Shown: positions 11,501 through 18,967 of the stretch, piece after piece
How the letters are laid out: the number at the start of each line of letters is the position of its first letter
How positions within the stretch are numbered: the stretch's first letter is position 1
Assembly (NCBI GenBank): GCA_044225795.1
Contig: JBGAIF010000001.1
Coordinates: 806,001 to 870,000 of the forward strand
Length of the DNA: 64,000 bases
Origin: Nemorincola sp044225795
Lineage (GTDB): Bacteria; Bacteroidota; Bacteroidia; Chitinophagales; Chitinophagaceae
Reading direction: 5' to 3'
Made by a program: the position numbers and the translations under genes
Notes under the pieces: model-generated
Seen by the model: only the letters and a program-made list of their open reading frames with translations
Told to the model about the DNA's origin: nothing
Databases searched by the model: none

Positions 11501-11712
11501 AGGGTTCACTGAACAGCACTACAGACCAGGAGGCTACTATTGAGATCACTAACATGCTTGGCCAGACGGTATACAGTAATAAGGTAATTGCCAAGGGTGG
11601 TGTAATTGATGAGCAGATAAACCTTGGCAGCAACCTTGCCAACGGTATGTACCTGCTGAATCTGCGCTCTGGCGCTGATACGAAAGTATTCCACTTTGTA
11701 TTGGAGCAATAA
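5560..11712 (+). CDS. Giant T9SS-secreted adhesin-like repeat protein 2 (2050 aa)
   Basis: A complete paralogue of the genes on either side. The ATG start gives a signal peptide (MKRSYFSKLIALTATFLG, cleavage probably after NYAQ). Order: glycine-rich head about 26-270, HYDIN/SPD-2-like module about 275-385 (FDFGTIPVG opening), two Ig-like modules with W-Q cores (390-580), four Big2-like modules (585-870, with W-S-S-N/S cores and G-x-A-T-I-S-Y endings), nine repeats of about 89 residues (875-1677, consensus VTGGG-x-YCAGG... LDFG... AAGTYTVVATN... TGC), three Ig-like modules (1680-1950), and a T9SS type A sorting domain (VVPNPNKGAFSV, NMLGQTVY). The protein should pass the outer membrane by T9SS and act at the surface. 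The ligand is not predictable. Terminators on both sides suggest it is transcribed alone. Confidence 0.88.
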   Translation: MKRSYFSKLIALTATFLGLNAANYAQTPCYNVGGVTSTYTVPSGCTAVKIDMAGAVGGTGNSGSHGGYGGRVVANLNVSTGQQLFVFVGGRGTNGNGTVSVKNGGPNGAGGQAFGGNGYYQGGGGGGATDIRVGGTALSSRVLVAGGGGGSGQNCNSTNEYGGDGGGLTGGTGYECGVQDPCVCGVGGTQTGAGGGSTCYQSSTSGGPNGYGGTNTSWTGGGGGGYWGGGIGYYGGGGGGSSYIAGSGVSGASTTSGYNNGDGYACITPLVPTVTSATPSFDFGTIPVGTYSVPQSTTITGSYLVPSSGTCTVSIPSNYEAYDITTSTWVSSLTINYSGAGFTTTLIIRFKPTAPITFSNIITVTGGGLTLPYQIPVTGAGSNTACSGTPTAGTTNVSPATGGTGTYFLLTLGGASSATGYTYQWQSSAASSGPWTNIPGAIGVSHVIKGISATTYYRCVVTCPSGSFANSTVGVATFAAGYYATGCSGTPSPGITWPTVTQGCSPFSTDIWQVGATWDSGIVHKWQTSADGLAWTDIPSSNVTAIRRSITSTVYYRDMITCLVSGASVVSNPQKITLDNPPSPIVGATKICSAVPSPFGDPTPSGTWSSSNIAIAQVDPTGLVTGVGGGTATISYTLTTGCYATSDVTVNMSPAALTGNTNVCTGLTTSLSSTTAGGAWSSSDITMATVDPSGVVTGVSVGIPYISYVMPSGCARVAAVNVNQQPAPIGGPSSVCEGASLTLTESISGGTWVSSNSFQVSVNSSTGFVTGILAGSSPTISYSLPGGCTVTKPMTVNSLPGAISGPAVVCQGSVVTLSDGGTGTWSSSNTSIATIVPSTGDITGVSGGTVTVTYTLSGTGCKATKMMNVNVAPTQFTVTGGGGYCAGGPGAHVGLSGSTVGINYDLYNSSGYVTTVAGSNSGLDFGTWPAEIYKVKGVDASGCVRNMSDSAIVVSNPLPTDFPMSLGSVNYCAGTGGVDVTISGSQTGVYYQLMYGSINSGLAVPGTGSGVLHFGKRTAAGNYTVVATNTSTLCSATMSGMTMININNNPVVYPISASATSYCAGGTGVEITMNTSDPTIAYYLYQNGVNTGINSMGNGSGPISFGFQTAAGTYTVVGYDGNTPTCTSLMSGSAPVSINTLPAKQTMTGGGTYCSGGSGAHIGLNYSVNGINYQLMNGGVLVSGTSKPGSNSALDFGFQTAAGAYTVLATNSITGCIDTMTGTKNININMPPTPYNVTGGGPYCLGTGGSVIGMISSDPGITYRLYRGSTLVGSAVGTGSGFPFGSFTTAGTYTVTAYDPSTGCSGPMTGSATVTISALPVAYKLSVSNGGHYCAGGTGVSIMLDNSDANVQYILYDVSGPVNSVTSTGGPINFGTYSSSGSYYATALNPAGCVNNMIGLVNITIDPLPAVYTVTTSGTGNYCQGGSGLHVKLSGSNKGINYQLSGPGGPLGAPIGGTNASLDFGVQMAAGNYDVVATNAMTGCQSNMSGPATINVIPLPLQYTLTTAALTTAENYCPGGTGIDLQLSGSDNGVDYKLYNNGSYVGHMYGAAAMLDFGYNPKGKYTVVATDTTYGCMSNMVNTVNIDNYALPNPYPVTGGGVSYCALDAGAPVGLGNSASGVKYQLSNTSGPVGAPIAGTSGSPISFGDMPAGTYTVSATDTTTTCMNNMTGSAVILAPYGPYMPTVTISSFDTICFGDSLMYSAKYTHSGTAPTFEWAVNGTTISSGSAWTFWHKPSKAQEDTITVMMTSTEYCISSSTANSNEGKLLAKAPVSPSVTASTPKTTVCASTTPVVFTAAGSNTGSGPIYQWHKNGVLVGTNSTSYSTAVVDSDVVFVVMASNAKCADKKFVYSTPIKMTVTDVVTPVFVIQSDPGVEVEKGTKVTFTALVSNVTSGATFTYQWSVGGSTVSGATNGVYTTSNYNNNDAVSCTVTSHNTCGTSTETHQVFMNVGTTGLVSVSQTIGNVSVVPNPNKGAFSVKGSLNSTTDQEATIEITNMLGQTVYSNKVIAKGGVIDEQINLGSNLANGMYLLNLRSGADTKVFHFVLEQ

Positions 11713-11737
11713 ATTGATAATAGTTACAGATACTAAT

Positions 11738-11770
11738 GGAGGCCTTGCTTATGCAGGGCCTCCTTTTTTT
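11738..11770 (+). terminator. Intrinsic terminator after adhesin 2
   Basis: An 11-bp stem (GGAGGCCTTGC pairing GCAGGGCCTCC, one T-G wobble) with a TTAT loop is followed by seven T residues. It begins 25 bases after the stop codon and is a textbook intrinsic terminator. Confidence 0.9.
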
Positions 11771-11781
11771 GTGCCTATTGG

Positions 11782-11829
11782 TGCAGGCAAACATTTTATT
11801 CACACGTGTGAATAAAATGTTTGCCTGCA
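11782..11829. repeat. Perfect 48-bp palindrome without spacer
   Basis: Two 24-base arms meet at CAC|GTG with no loop; the left arm starts TGCAGGCAAACATTTTATTC and the right arm is its exact reverse complement. It begins 11 bases after the T run of the preceding terminator and has no T run of its own, so it is not an ordinary terminator. It could extrude as a cruciform, bind a large dimeric protein, or be a recombination scar. I see no second copy in the window. Confidence 0.9.
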
Positions 11830-12174
11830 TGCTGCCAGCAACCAGTAGCAATATGAGTAATAACAAAAACTTCGATCCGGACAACACAAGAGCCGCCATT
11901 ACCAAATCGTTAACAGGCTAAAATTTGTTCAAAGTGCGACGGGTTGGGCGATTCGGGGGATGAACATGGTATAAATTGAGACGAAAAGGGCGTTATAATT
12001 GCCTTTAAAAAGGAGCATTAATAAAAAAAGAAAATACCGCAAAATTTTTTTTGTTTTCTATTTATATTTTAGTATTTTGCGTAACTATTATCTGTTAAAT
12101 TTAGGATTATAGTTCTGTTAAATTTCGAATTACGTCATTAACTTTTTTATAAAATACTTCTAAACAAGTAGTGT

Positions 12175-15100
12175 ATGAAACGTTTTTACCCTTCCAAGTT
12201 TCTGTCCCTAGCAGCTCTATTACTGGGGTTTGGCGCGGCTTCTAATGCGCAGACATTAACGTTCTCATTGACCGGTGGTATGCAGAGTTACTCTGTGCCT
12301 GCCGGGGTCAGTTCGTTGGATATTGATATGGCCGGTGCAGGCGGTGGTGGCACAGGAAACTGTTGTTCTACAACTCAGTATAACAATGGTGGCCGCGTAC
12401 AGTGTCAGTTGTCAGTAACGCCCGGGCAGATATACTATATCTACGTAGGTGGTGCCGGATCATTTGGTAACTACAGTTATCCAAACCTCGGCGGATACAA
12501 CGGCGGTGGTAATGGCTACGGCTACGGCGGTGGCGGTGGCGGTGGTACTGACATCAGTACGAACACCGGTGCCAGTCCTTCTGCACGTACACGTATCATT
12601 GTTGCCGGTGGCGGCGGTGGTCAGGGTTCCGGATATTGTAACTCTGAGTACGGCGGAAACGGTGGCGGCCTCTCCGGCGGTGATGGTATGGCGTGCAGCA
12701 ACTCAACTGGTTATTTGTGCTACACCGGAAGGGGTGGAACACAAACAGGTGGTGGCGCAAGCGGCACATGTACCAGCTGGGGTGGTCAGGGTAGCCTGGG
12801 TCTTGGTGGTACAGCGTATAGCGGAAGCTATTACGCAGCAGCCGGTGGTGGCGGTGGCTACTATGGCGGCGGCGGCGCATACTATTATGGTGGTGGCGGT
12901 GGAGGTTCTTCATTTCCTGCTGCAAACGGCGGAAATATTACCGGCCTTATTCACACCCAAGGCTATAACACTGCAGGTAATGGGTATTGTAAAATCACAC
13001 CATTGTTCTCCCAGTTGTTCTCTGCTCCAACTTCACTTAACTTCGGAACTGTGCTTGTAGGTACTACGGCAGTACCACAGGTAGCAGTAATTAGCGGTTT
13101 GCGTTTGACAGGATTTCCGGGAACACTAACAGCGACTTCTTCCTCATCAGGATATGAAATATCGACAGATGGTATTACTTGGGGAAGTACAGCAAATATT
13201 CCTTTCTCAGCATCTATATTAAGTGGATATAACCTTTACGTAAGGTTCAAACCCATGTTCACCATTACATATTCCGCGAATGTAACGATCACAGGTGGTG
13301 GTCAGCCGACACCACTTGTAATACCTCTGACGGGTATTGGTGCAAATGCATGCAGCAGCCTGCCTACAGGTGGTACAGCTACATCGAGCGTAACAAGTGC
13401 AAACACTTCTACGACATTTAATCTTGGCCTTACCGGCGCGAGTGTAGGTGGAGGTATGCAGTACCAGTGGCAAGTATCTACAGATGGCGGTGCTACCTGG
13501 AACGATGTTGTAGGTGCGGTGTTGCCAATATCTCCAATTCTCGGTATTTCTACTACGAGCGTTTTCCGTTGTAAGGTGACTTGCCCGGGTAGCGGATCCG
13601 TGTTCTCTACTAATGTTACCGTATCTTATGTGTCTCTTGCATTGGCTGCTACGTCGTGCACAACGCCACAGTCGGCTAATAATCCAGGGGGCTTATCTCC
13701 GAACTACGGATTTTATGTAGGTAGCCCCGGCAACCCATTCAGGCTGATCGGAGATCTCGGAACACAGATATTGGATAATACAAGTCCGACTGGAACCTGC
13801 TACATGGACCAGACGGCTTTATACAATGTTCAGTTGTCACCTGGCGGAAGCTACACAGCGACTAACAATATCAGCCCATGGAATGGTTTGTCTTTCCAGG
13901 TTTGGATAGACTTTAACCAAAATGGTGTATTTGATGCGACTGAATCTGTAGGTGGTGTTGTTGCCAATACAGGATCTACAATGCCCCCGATGCCTATAAA
14001 CATACCATCTACTTGTCCGTACGGAACATTCAGAATGAGGGTTGTGGTTAACTTCAATGGCGGAGGGTCTTGTAACTCAAACTATCCGTGCTACCCTAAC
14101 CAGGTGCCATGCTTCACTACTACCGTGCAGTATGCAGAGGCTCGTGACTATACTGTGATCATTGCACAGCCTAAGTGTACCGGCACACCTAACCCCGGTA
14201 TCTCTTTCGCGTCTCAGAATGTAGGCTGCGGACCATATTCGGTAAATCTTTTTGAAATTGGTGCGACAACAGGTGTTGACGGACTTTCTTACATATGGCA
14301 GTCGTCAACTGACAGCATTGTGTGGACTGATATAGCCGGTGCATCTACGCAAACTTATACTAAGAATGCAACCTCTACATTATTCTATCGTGCAAAGGCG
14401 ACCTGTTCTTACAGCGCAAGCAGTGCTGCAACATTTGGCCAGAAAGTTACGGTAAATGTTCAGCCAGTTGCGATCAGCGGACCAAGCAGCTTCTGTAGCG
14501 TTAATTCTGTGACGATGAGTGATGCAACTCCTGGTGGTTCATGGGTAAGCAGCAATCCTGCTGTGGCTACCATTAACTCTTCAGGTGTGGTAACCGGAGT
14601 ATCAGGAGGTACAACAACAATTAGCTATCAGATGCCAACGGGTTGTTATGTATCGAAAGTTCTTACTGTGAATTTGTCACCGAGTGCGATCTCCGGTAGC
14701 ACAACATTGTGTACCAGTGCAACTACGTCGCTTTCTAATACAGTGGCAGGCGGCGTTTGGAGCAGCAGTAACCCGACCATAGCCAGTATTAACCCAGGCT
14801 CAGGTCTTGTAACCGGCGTTGCTGCGGGAGCATTATATTTCACTTATACGATACCAGTTGGTGGTTGTTATTCTACGTATACAATGACCGTAAATACACA
14901 ACCTGCCGCTATTACAGGTGGCACAGATGTATGTGTAGGTTCTTCAATGACGTTGAGTGACGCTTCTGTAGGCGGTACATGGACAAGCAGCAGCGTGTTC
15001 CAGGCATCGATCTCATCTACGGGAGTAGTAACGGGTATTGTAACGAGCAATCCTACAATGTCTTATACATTACCGGGCGGTTGTTACTCTACAAAGGTTA

Positions 15101-18100
15101 TCACAGTTGACCCGTTGCCATTACCGATATCTGGTACCGGGGGTATCTGTGTAGGCCAGATGTTCAATTTTGCTACCGGTTCTTCAGGTGGCGTTTGGTC
15201 GAGCAGCAATCCTTCAGTTGCGAGTGTGAATACATCTGGAGATGTGACCGGGGTGGCTGCAGGCAGCGCAAACATTATTTATACATTCCCTACAACAGGC
15301 TGTGCTACAAGCCTGGCAACGGCAATCAATCCGCTACCTGCTGTATTTAATGTAACTGGCGGCGGAGGATATTGTGCAGGTTCTGCCGGTGCTCATGTTA
15401 ACCTGAGCGGGTCAACTGTGGGTATCAATTATAATCTTTATAACACAGGTTCTTATGTAGCTACGTTGGGAGGTTCATCTGCAGCACTCGACTATGGTGC
15501 GATGTCTGCTGTTGGTACGTATTCCGTGCAGGCAGTAGATGCTACCACCGGCTGTACAAGTGATATGAATGGCAGCACTACTGTTAGTATCAATCCGCTT
15601 CCATTAGTGCAGATACTTTCTGCACCTTCGGGAAATGCATATTGTGTAGGCCTGCCAGGCAAACCACTTTCATTGATGGGTTCTGAAACAGGCGTGACCT
15701 ACCAACTATGGAACAGTGCCGGTGTGCCTGTCGGCACTCCAGTGAATGGAACCGGATCAGGTATCAGCATGGGTGTTCAGCCTGCTGAAACATACTATGT
15801 GATAGCAACAAATACGGGTACTTTGTGTGCTGAGACCATGTCCGGTACGCAAACAATAACCGCAAATTATCCTCCTACTGTTTATCCGGTTAACAGCTCC
15901 GGTACTTCTTATTGTGCCGGTGGTGCGGGTATAGATGTGTATCTGCCGTCAAGCGATAATGGTATTCAGTATATGCTTTATAAGAATGGCAGTACGCTTG
16001 TGAAGACAATGACAAGTGGAGGCGGCTTACTTGACTTTGGTAACCAGACAGCCGCCGGTAGTTATACCGTTGTAGCTCTTGATATTGCAGGATGCAGCAG
16101 CAATATGGCCGGCACCATTACGATAGTTGTTAATCCATTACCAACTAATCAGACACTGACAGGCGGTGGTGCTTTCTGCGCCGGTGATCCGGGCAAACAC
16201 ATTGGCCTGCTTAATTCTGTAGCCGGCACAAACTATGAGCTGTTCAAAGTTGGTAGCGGTACTACTGGTATCGTAGTTGGTGGTTCTAATACAAGCATCG
16301 ACTTCGGCCTGATCACTTCTGCTGGTGCTTACCAGGTGGTTGCCACTAACTCGTTTGGCTGCAACGCTACTATGTCAGGCACTGCGAATGTGATCGTTAA
16401 TCCTGTACCTAATGCGCAGACAGTTACCGGAGGTGGTGCTTACTGTGCCGGAGATGCAGGCAAACATGTAGGATTGCTGAACAGCGAGCCAACAGTTAAA
16501 TATCAATTGTACAGAGATGGTATCATTGTAGGTGCTCCTAAGCCAGGAACAAACACAAACCTTGATTTCGGAACGTTCACGGTGCCGGGTTATTATACAG
16601 TAGTGGGTACAAATAATGTTACCGGCTGTACTAATATGATGCCAGGCGGTGTTAATATCAGCATCAACCCACTCCCAATAGTTTATACTGTTAGCGGAGG
16701 CGGTGCATATTGCTTTGGTGATCCGGGATCTGAGGTATTTATCTCAGGTACTGAATCAGGTCTTGAATATGTGATGTCTGTAAATGGTACACCAATTGTT
16801 CCTTCTTATTCAGGTACAGGTGGTGCAGGTAGCCTTGGCTTCCAGACAGCACCGGGTACCTACACTGTACTTGCGAAAAACAATACAACCGGTTGTACTA
16901 AGGCAATGGCCGGTAGCGCATCTGTGGTTGTGAACCCACTGCCAGTTAACTATAAAGTTACCGGAGCTGGTTCTTATTGTGATGGCGCAGCAGGATTACT
17001 GATCGGAGACAGCCTTTCAGCAACAGGTGTTGACTATACATTGCTTCAGAATGGTGTTCCTGTGGGTTCTGTACTTGGTGGTACAGGCGCTAAGCTGAAA
17101 TTCGGCACATTCCCTGCTGGTACTTACACTATCAAGGCTGTGAATACCTCTACAGGCTGTACCAATGTAACTGCAACAGGCGATGAGGCAGTTGTGGTAA
17201 TGAATACTTTACCGGCTCAGTATACTGTAACAGGTGGTGGTACATTCTGCGTAGGTGATACCGGAAGGCACGTATTCCTGAGCAGTTCTGATATGGGCGT
17301 AAGTTACAACCTGTATAACGGTAGTTCATTTGTAATGTCTATGATCGGTACAACAAGCGGTCTTGATTTCGGTGCGCTGACAGCAGGCGGCAATTACACA
17401 GTGAAGGCTGTTGACAATGCTACAACTTGTGCCAGCAACATGATGGCTACCGCAATACTTACCGCTAATCCGGCGCCAAATGCTTACAGCATATCACAAG
17501 ATGCAACAAGCCGTTGTTCTTTCGGGCCGGCTATAAAGATGAACCTCAGCAACTCTGAACTGGGAACCAAGTACCAGGTATATAACAATGGTGTTGCAGA
17601 AGGTACATATTTTGCAGGTACAGGATTGCCGATATTCCTGGGTACACACACTAACTCAGGAACGTACAAAGTAATAGCCACTAACTTGTCTACAGGATGT
17701 AGCGCAGGCATGGTTGACAGCGCAATGATCACTATAAGGCCAACTAATGTGCCTGCTGTATCATTGCCTACAGGTGATACCATTTGCGAAGGTTCTACTC
17801 CTGTATTGAGCGCATCTTACACTAAGCCAGGTACTCATCCTACTTACCTGTGGAAGGTGAACGGACTGACTGCCGGTAGCGGTGCTACACTGTCCGGTGT
17901 TTCGTTCAACGATGGTGATATCGTTTCTGTAACATTGACTAGCGACGAAGATTGCGCTAGCCCTGCGATGGTGAAGAGCAACGACATGACAATGACGGTG
18001 ACTCCAAGTTCTCTACCAACAGCGAGCGTAACAGTAACTCCGTCTAACTTCATCTGCCCAGGCGCAAGCGTTACATTCTCAGTTAAGGATACCTACGGCA

Positions 18101-18846
18101 AGTCTAAGGACGGTTCCATAGCGCCTTCTTACCAGTGGATACAGAATGGAGTTCCTGTTGGTACAGGTACATCATACACTGTGAAACCAACTGACAGTGT
18201 AACCGTGTTCTGCACGATGGTGAGCGCTTATGAGTGCCGAACTACCAGCTATGTACTTAGTAACAACGTAACGGTTGCTATCAACGAGCCTATACTGCCG
18301 CTCTTCATGATCAGCGAGATCACCAGCACACATGTGAACAAGGGCGAACCTGTAACGCTGAAGGCTGTAGTATCTAATAAGGGGTCATTCACTTACCAGT
18401 GGTATGTACATGGCCAGGCGATAGATGGCGCTACTAATCCTACATTCACTTACAACTATACTAATGACCAGGAAGTTGTGAAGTGTGTAGTAACAAGCCA
18501 CGGCAATTGCGGTACACTGGCGGCAACACAAACAACATTAATATCTGTACGTGACAATACAGGTGTGAAGAGCGTGGGTGTTATGTCGGATGTGAAGCTG
18601 ATACCAAACCCGAACAAGGGTACATTTACCGTGAAGGGTTCTACAGGTACAACTGTTGATGAAGAGGTATCAATGGAGATCACTAACATGCTCGGCCAGA
18701 CTGTGTACACTAATAAGGTGATGACTCAGAACGGAAACATCAATGCGCAAGTGCAGCTCAATGGTACTCTTGCCAATGGCATGTATCTGCTGACACTCCG
18801 CTCAACTAACGGAACCGAAGTATTCCACTTCGTTCTGGAGCAATAA
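12175..18846 (+). CDS. Giant T9SS-secreted adhesin-like repeat protein 3 with GEVED domain (2223 aa)
   Basis: The third paralogue, starting at ATG with a signal peptide (MKRFYPSKFLSLAALLLG, cleavage near SNAQ). Order: glycine-rich head about 25-280, HYDIN/SPD-2-like module (281-390, LNFGTVLVG), Ig-like module (395-490), a GEVED-type domain (about 495-665, recognised by VWIDFNQNGVFDATE and by AEARDYTV at its end), another Ig-like module, four Big2-like modules (765-1055), nine repeats of about 89 residues (1057-1858), Ig-like modules (1860-2130), and a T9SS type A sorting domain (LIPNPNKGTFTV, NMLGQTVY, GMYLLTLRS). The GEVED insertion, common in secreted Bacteroidota proteins, is absent from the other two paralogues and may alter ligand choice. 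It ends at a strong terminator facing polA. Confidence 0.88.
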   Translation: MKRFYPSKFLSLAALLLGFGAASNAQTLTFSLTGGMQSYSVPAGVSSLDIDMAGAGGGGTGNCCSTTQYNNGGRVQCQLSVTPGQIYYIYVGGAGSFGNYSYPNLGGYNGGGNGYGYGGGGGGGTDISTNTGASPSARTRIIVAGGGGGQGSGYCNSEYGGNGGGLSGGDGMACSNSTGYLCYTGRGGTQTGGGASGTCTSWGGQGSLGLGGTAYSGSYYAAAGGGGGYYGGGGAYYYGGGGGGSSFPAANGGNITGLIHTQGYNTAGNGYCKITPLFSQLFSAPTSLNFGTVLVGTTAVPQVAVISGLRLTGFPGTLTATSSSSGYEISTDGITWGSTANIPFSASILSGYNLYVRFKPMFTITYSANVTITGGGQPTPLVIPLTGIGANACSSLPTGGTATSSVTSANTSTTFNLGLTGASVGGGMQYQWQVSTDGGATWNDVVGAVLPISPILGISTTSVFRCKVTCPGSGSVFSTNVTVSYVSLALAATSCTTPQSANNPGGLSPNYGFYVGSPGNPFRLIGDLGTQILDNTSPTGTCYMDQTALYNVQLSPGGSYTATNNISPWNGLSFQVWIDFNQNGVFDATESVGGVVANTGSTMPPMPINIPSTCPYGTFRMRVVVNFNGGGSCNSNYPCYPNQVPCFTTTVQYAEARDYTVIIAQPKCTGTPNPGISFASQNVGCGPYSVNLFEIGATTGVDGLSYIWQSSTDSIVWTDIAGASTQTYTKNATSTLFYRAKATCSYSASSAATFGQKVTVNVQPVAISGPSSFCSVNSVTMSDATPGGSWVSSNPAVATINSSGVVTGVSGGTTTISYQMPTGCYVSKVLTVNLSPSAISGSTTLCTSATTSLSNTVAGGVWSSSNPTIASINPGSGLVTGVAAGALYFTYTIPVGGCYSTYTMTVNTQPAAITGGTDVCVGSSMTLSDASVGGTWTSSSVFQASISSTGVVTGIVTSNPTMSYTLPGGCYSTKVITVDPLPLPISGTGGICVGQMFNFATGSSGGVWSSSNPSVASVNTSGDVTGVAAGSANIIYTFPTTGCATSLATAINPLPAVFNVTGGGGYCAGSAGAHVNLSGSTVGINYNLYNTGSYVATLGGSSAALDYGAMSAVGTYSVQAVDATTGCTSDMNGSTTVSINPLPLVQILSAPSGNAYCVGLPGKPLSLMGSETGVTYQLWNSAGVPVGTPVNGTGSGISMGVQPAETYYVIATNTGTLCAETMSGTQTITANYPPTVYPVNSSGTSYCAGGAGIDVYLPSSDNGIQYMLYKNGSTLVKTMTSGGGLLDFGNQTAAGSYTVVALDIAGCSSNMAGTITIVVNPLPTNQTLTGGGAFCAGDPGKHIGLLNSVAGTNYELFKVGSGTTGIVVGGSNTSIDFGLITSAGAYQVVATNSFGCNATMSGTANVIVNPVPNAQTVTGGGAYCAGDAGKHVGLLNSEPTVKYQLYRDGIIVGAPKPGTNTNLDFGTFTVPGYYTVVGTNNVTGCTNMMPGGVNISINPLPIVYTVSGGGAYCFGDPGSEVFISGTESGLEYVMSVNGTPIVPSYSGTGGAGSLGFQTAPGTYTVLAKNNTTGCTKAMAGSASVVVNPLPVNYKVTGAGSYCDGAAGLLIGDSLSATGVDYTLLQNGVPVGSVLGGTGAKLKFGTFPAGTYTIKAVNTSTGCTNVTATGDEAVVVMNTLPAQYTVTGGGTFCVGDTGRHVFLSSSDMGVSYNLYNGSSFVMSMIGTTSGLDFGALTAGGNYTVKAVDNATTCASNMMATAILTANPAPNAYSISQDATSRCSFGPAIKMNLSNSELGTKYQVYNNGVAEGTYFAGTGLPIFLGTHTNSGTYKVIATNLSTGCSAGMVDSAMITIRPTNVPAVSLPTGDTICEGSTPVLSASYTKPGTHPTYLWKVNGLTAGSGATLSGVSFNDGDIVSVTLTSDEDCASPAMVKSNDMTMTVTPSSLPTASVTVTPSNFICPGASVTFSVKDTYGKSKDGSIAPSYQWIQNGVPVGTGTSYTVKPTDSVTVFCTMVSAYECRTTSYVLSNNVTVAINEPILPLFMISEITSTHVNKGEPVTLKAVVSNKGSFTYQWYVHGQAIDGATNPTFTYNYTNDQEVVKCVVTSHGNCGTLAATQTTLISVRDNTGVKSVGVMSDVKLIPNPNKGTFTVKGSTGTTVDEEVSMEITNMLGQTVYTNKVMTQNGNINAQVQLNGTLANGMYLLTLRSTNGTEVFHFVLEQ

Positions 18847-18870
18847 TGATAATTGCATAACAGCATAGAA

Positions 18871-18902
18871 ACGGGCGCTCTTAAGGCGCCCGTTTTATTT
18901 TA
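18871..18902 (+). terminator. Terminator between adhesin 3 and polA
   Basis: An 8-bp GC-rich stem ACGGGCGC/GCGCCCGT with a 7-base loop is followed by TTTTATTTTA. It lies 24 bases after the adhesin stop and between convergent genes, so it may also slow transcription coming out of polA. Confidence 0.85.
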
Positions 18903-18967
18903 TAACAGATAAATGAAGAAGCCGCCTATGCAGACCGGCTTTGTGAAAGTGATATTATGAGCTGCTA

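Larger units (their letters stand above)
11713..12174. other. 462-bp intergenic region between adhesins 2 and 3
   Basis: It holds a strong terminator (11738-11770), a perfect 48-bp palindrome (11782-11829) and then an AT-rich stretch leading to the third adhesin. A 22-codon frame from ATG 11852 to 11920 is too short to call a gene; it could be the remnant of one. In the AT-rich part TAGTATTTTGCG near 12070 is one base off the TAnnTTTG -7 box and may serve adhesin 3. No RNA gene was recognised. Confidence 0.6.

Noticed and set aside
11736..11921. A 61-codon frame across the terminator and palindrome after adhesin 2
   Set aside because: It runs through the terminator hairpin and both palindrome arms; nothing supports translation. 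Only its last 22 codons could be a remnant.
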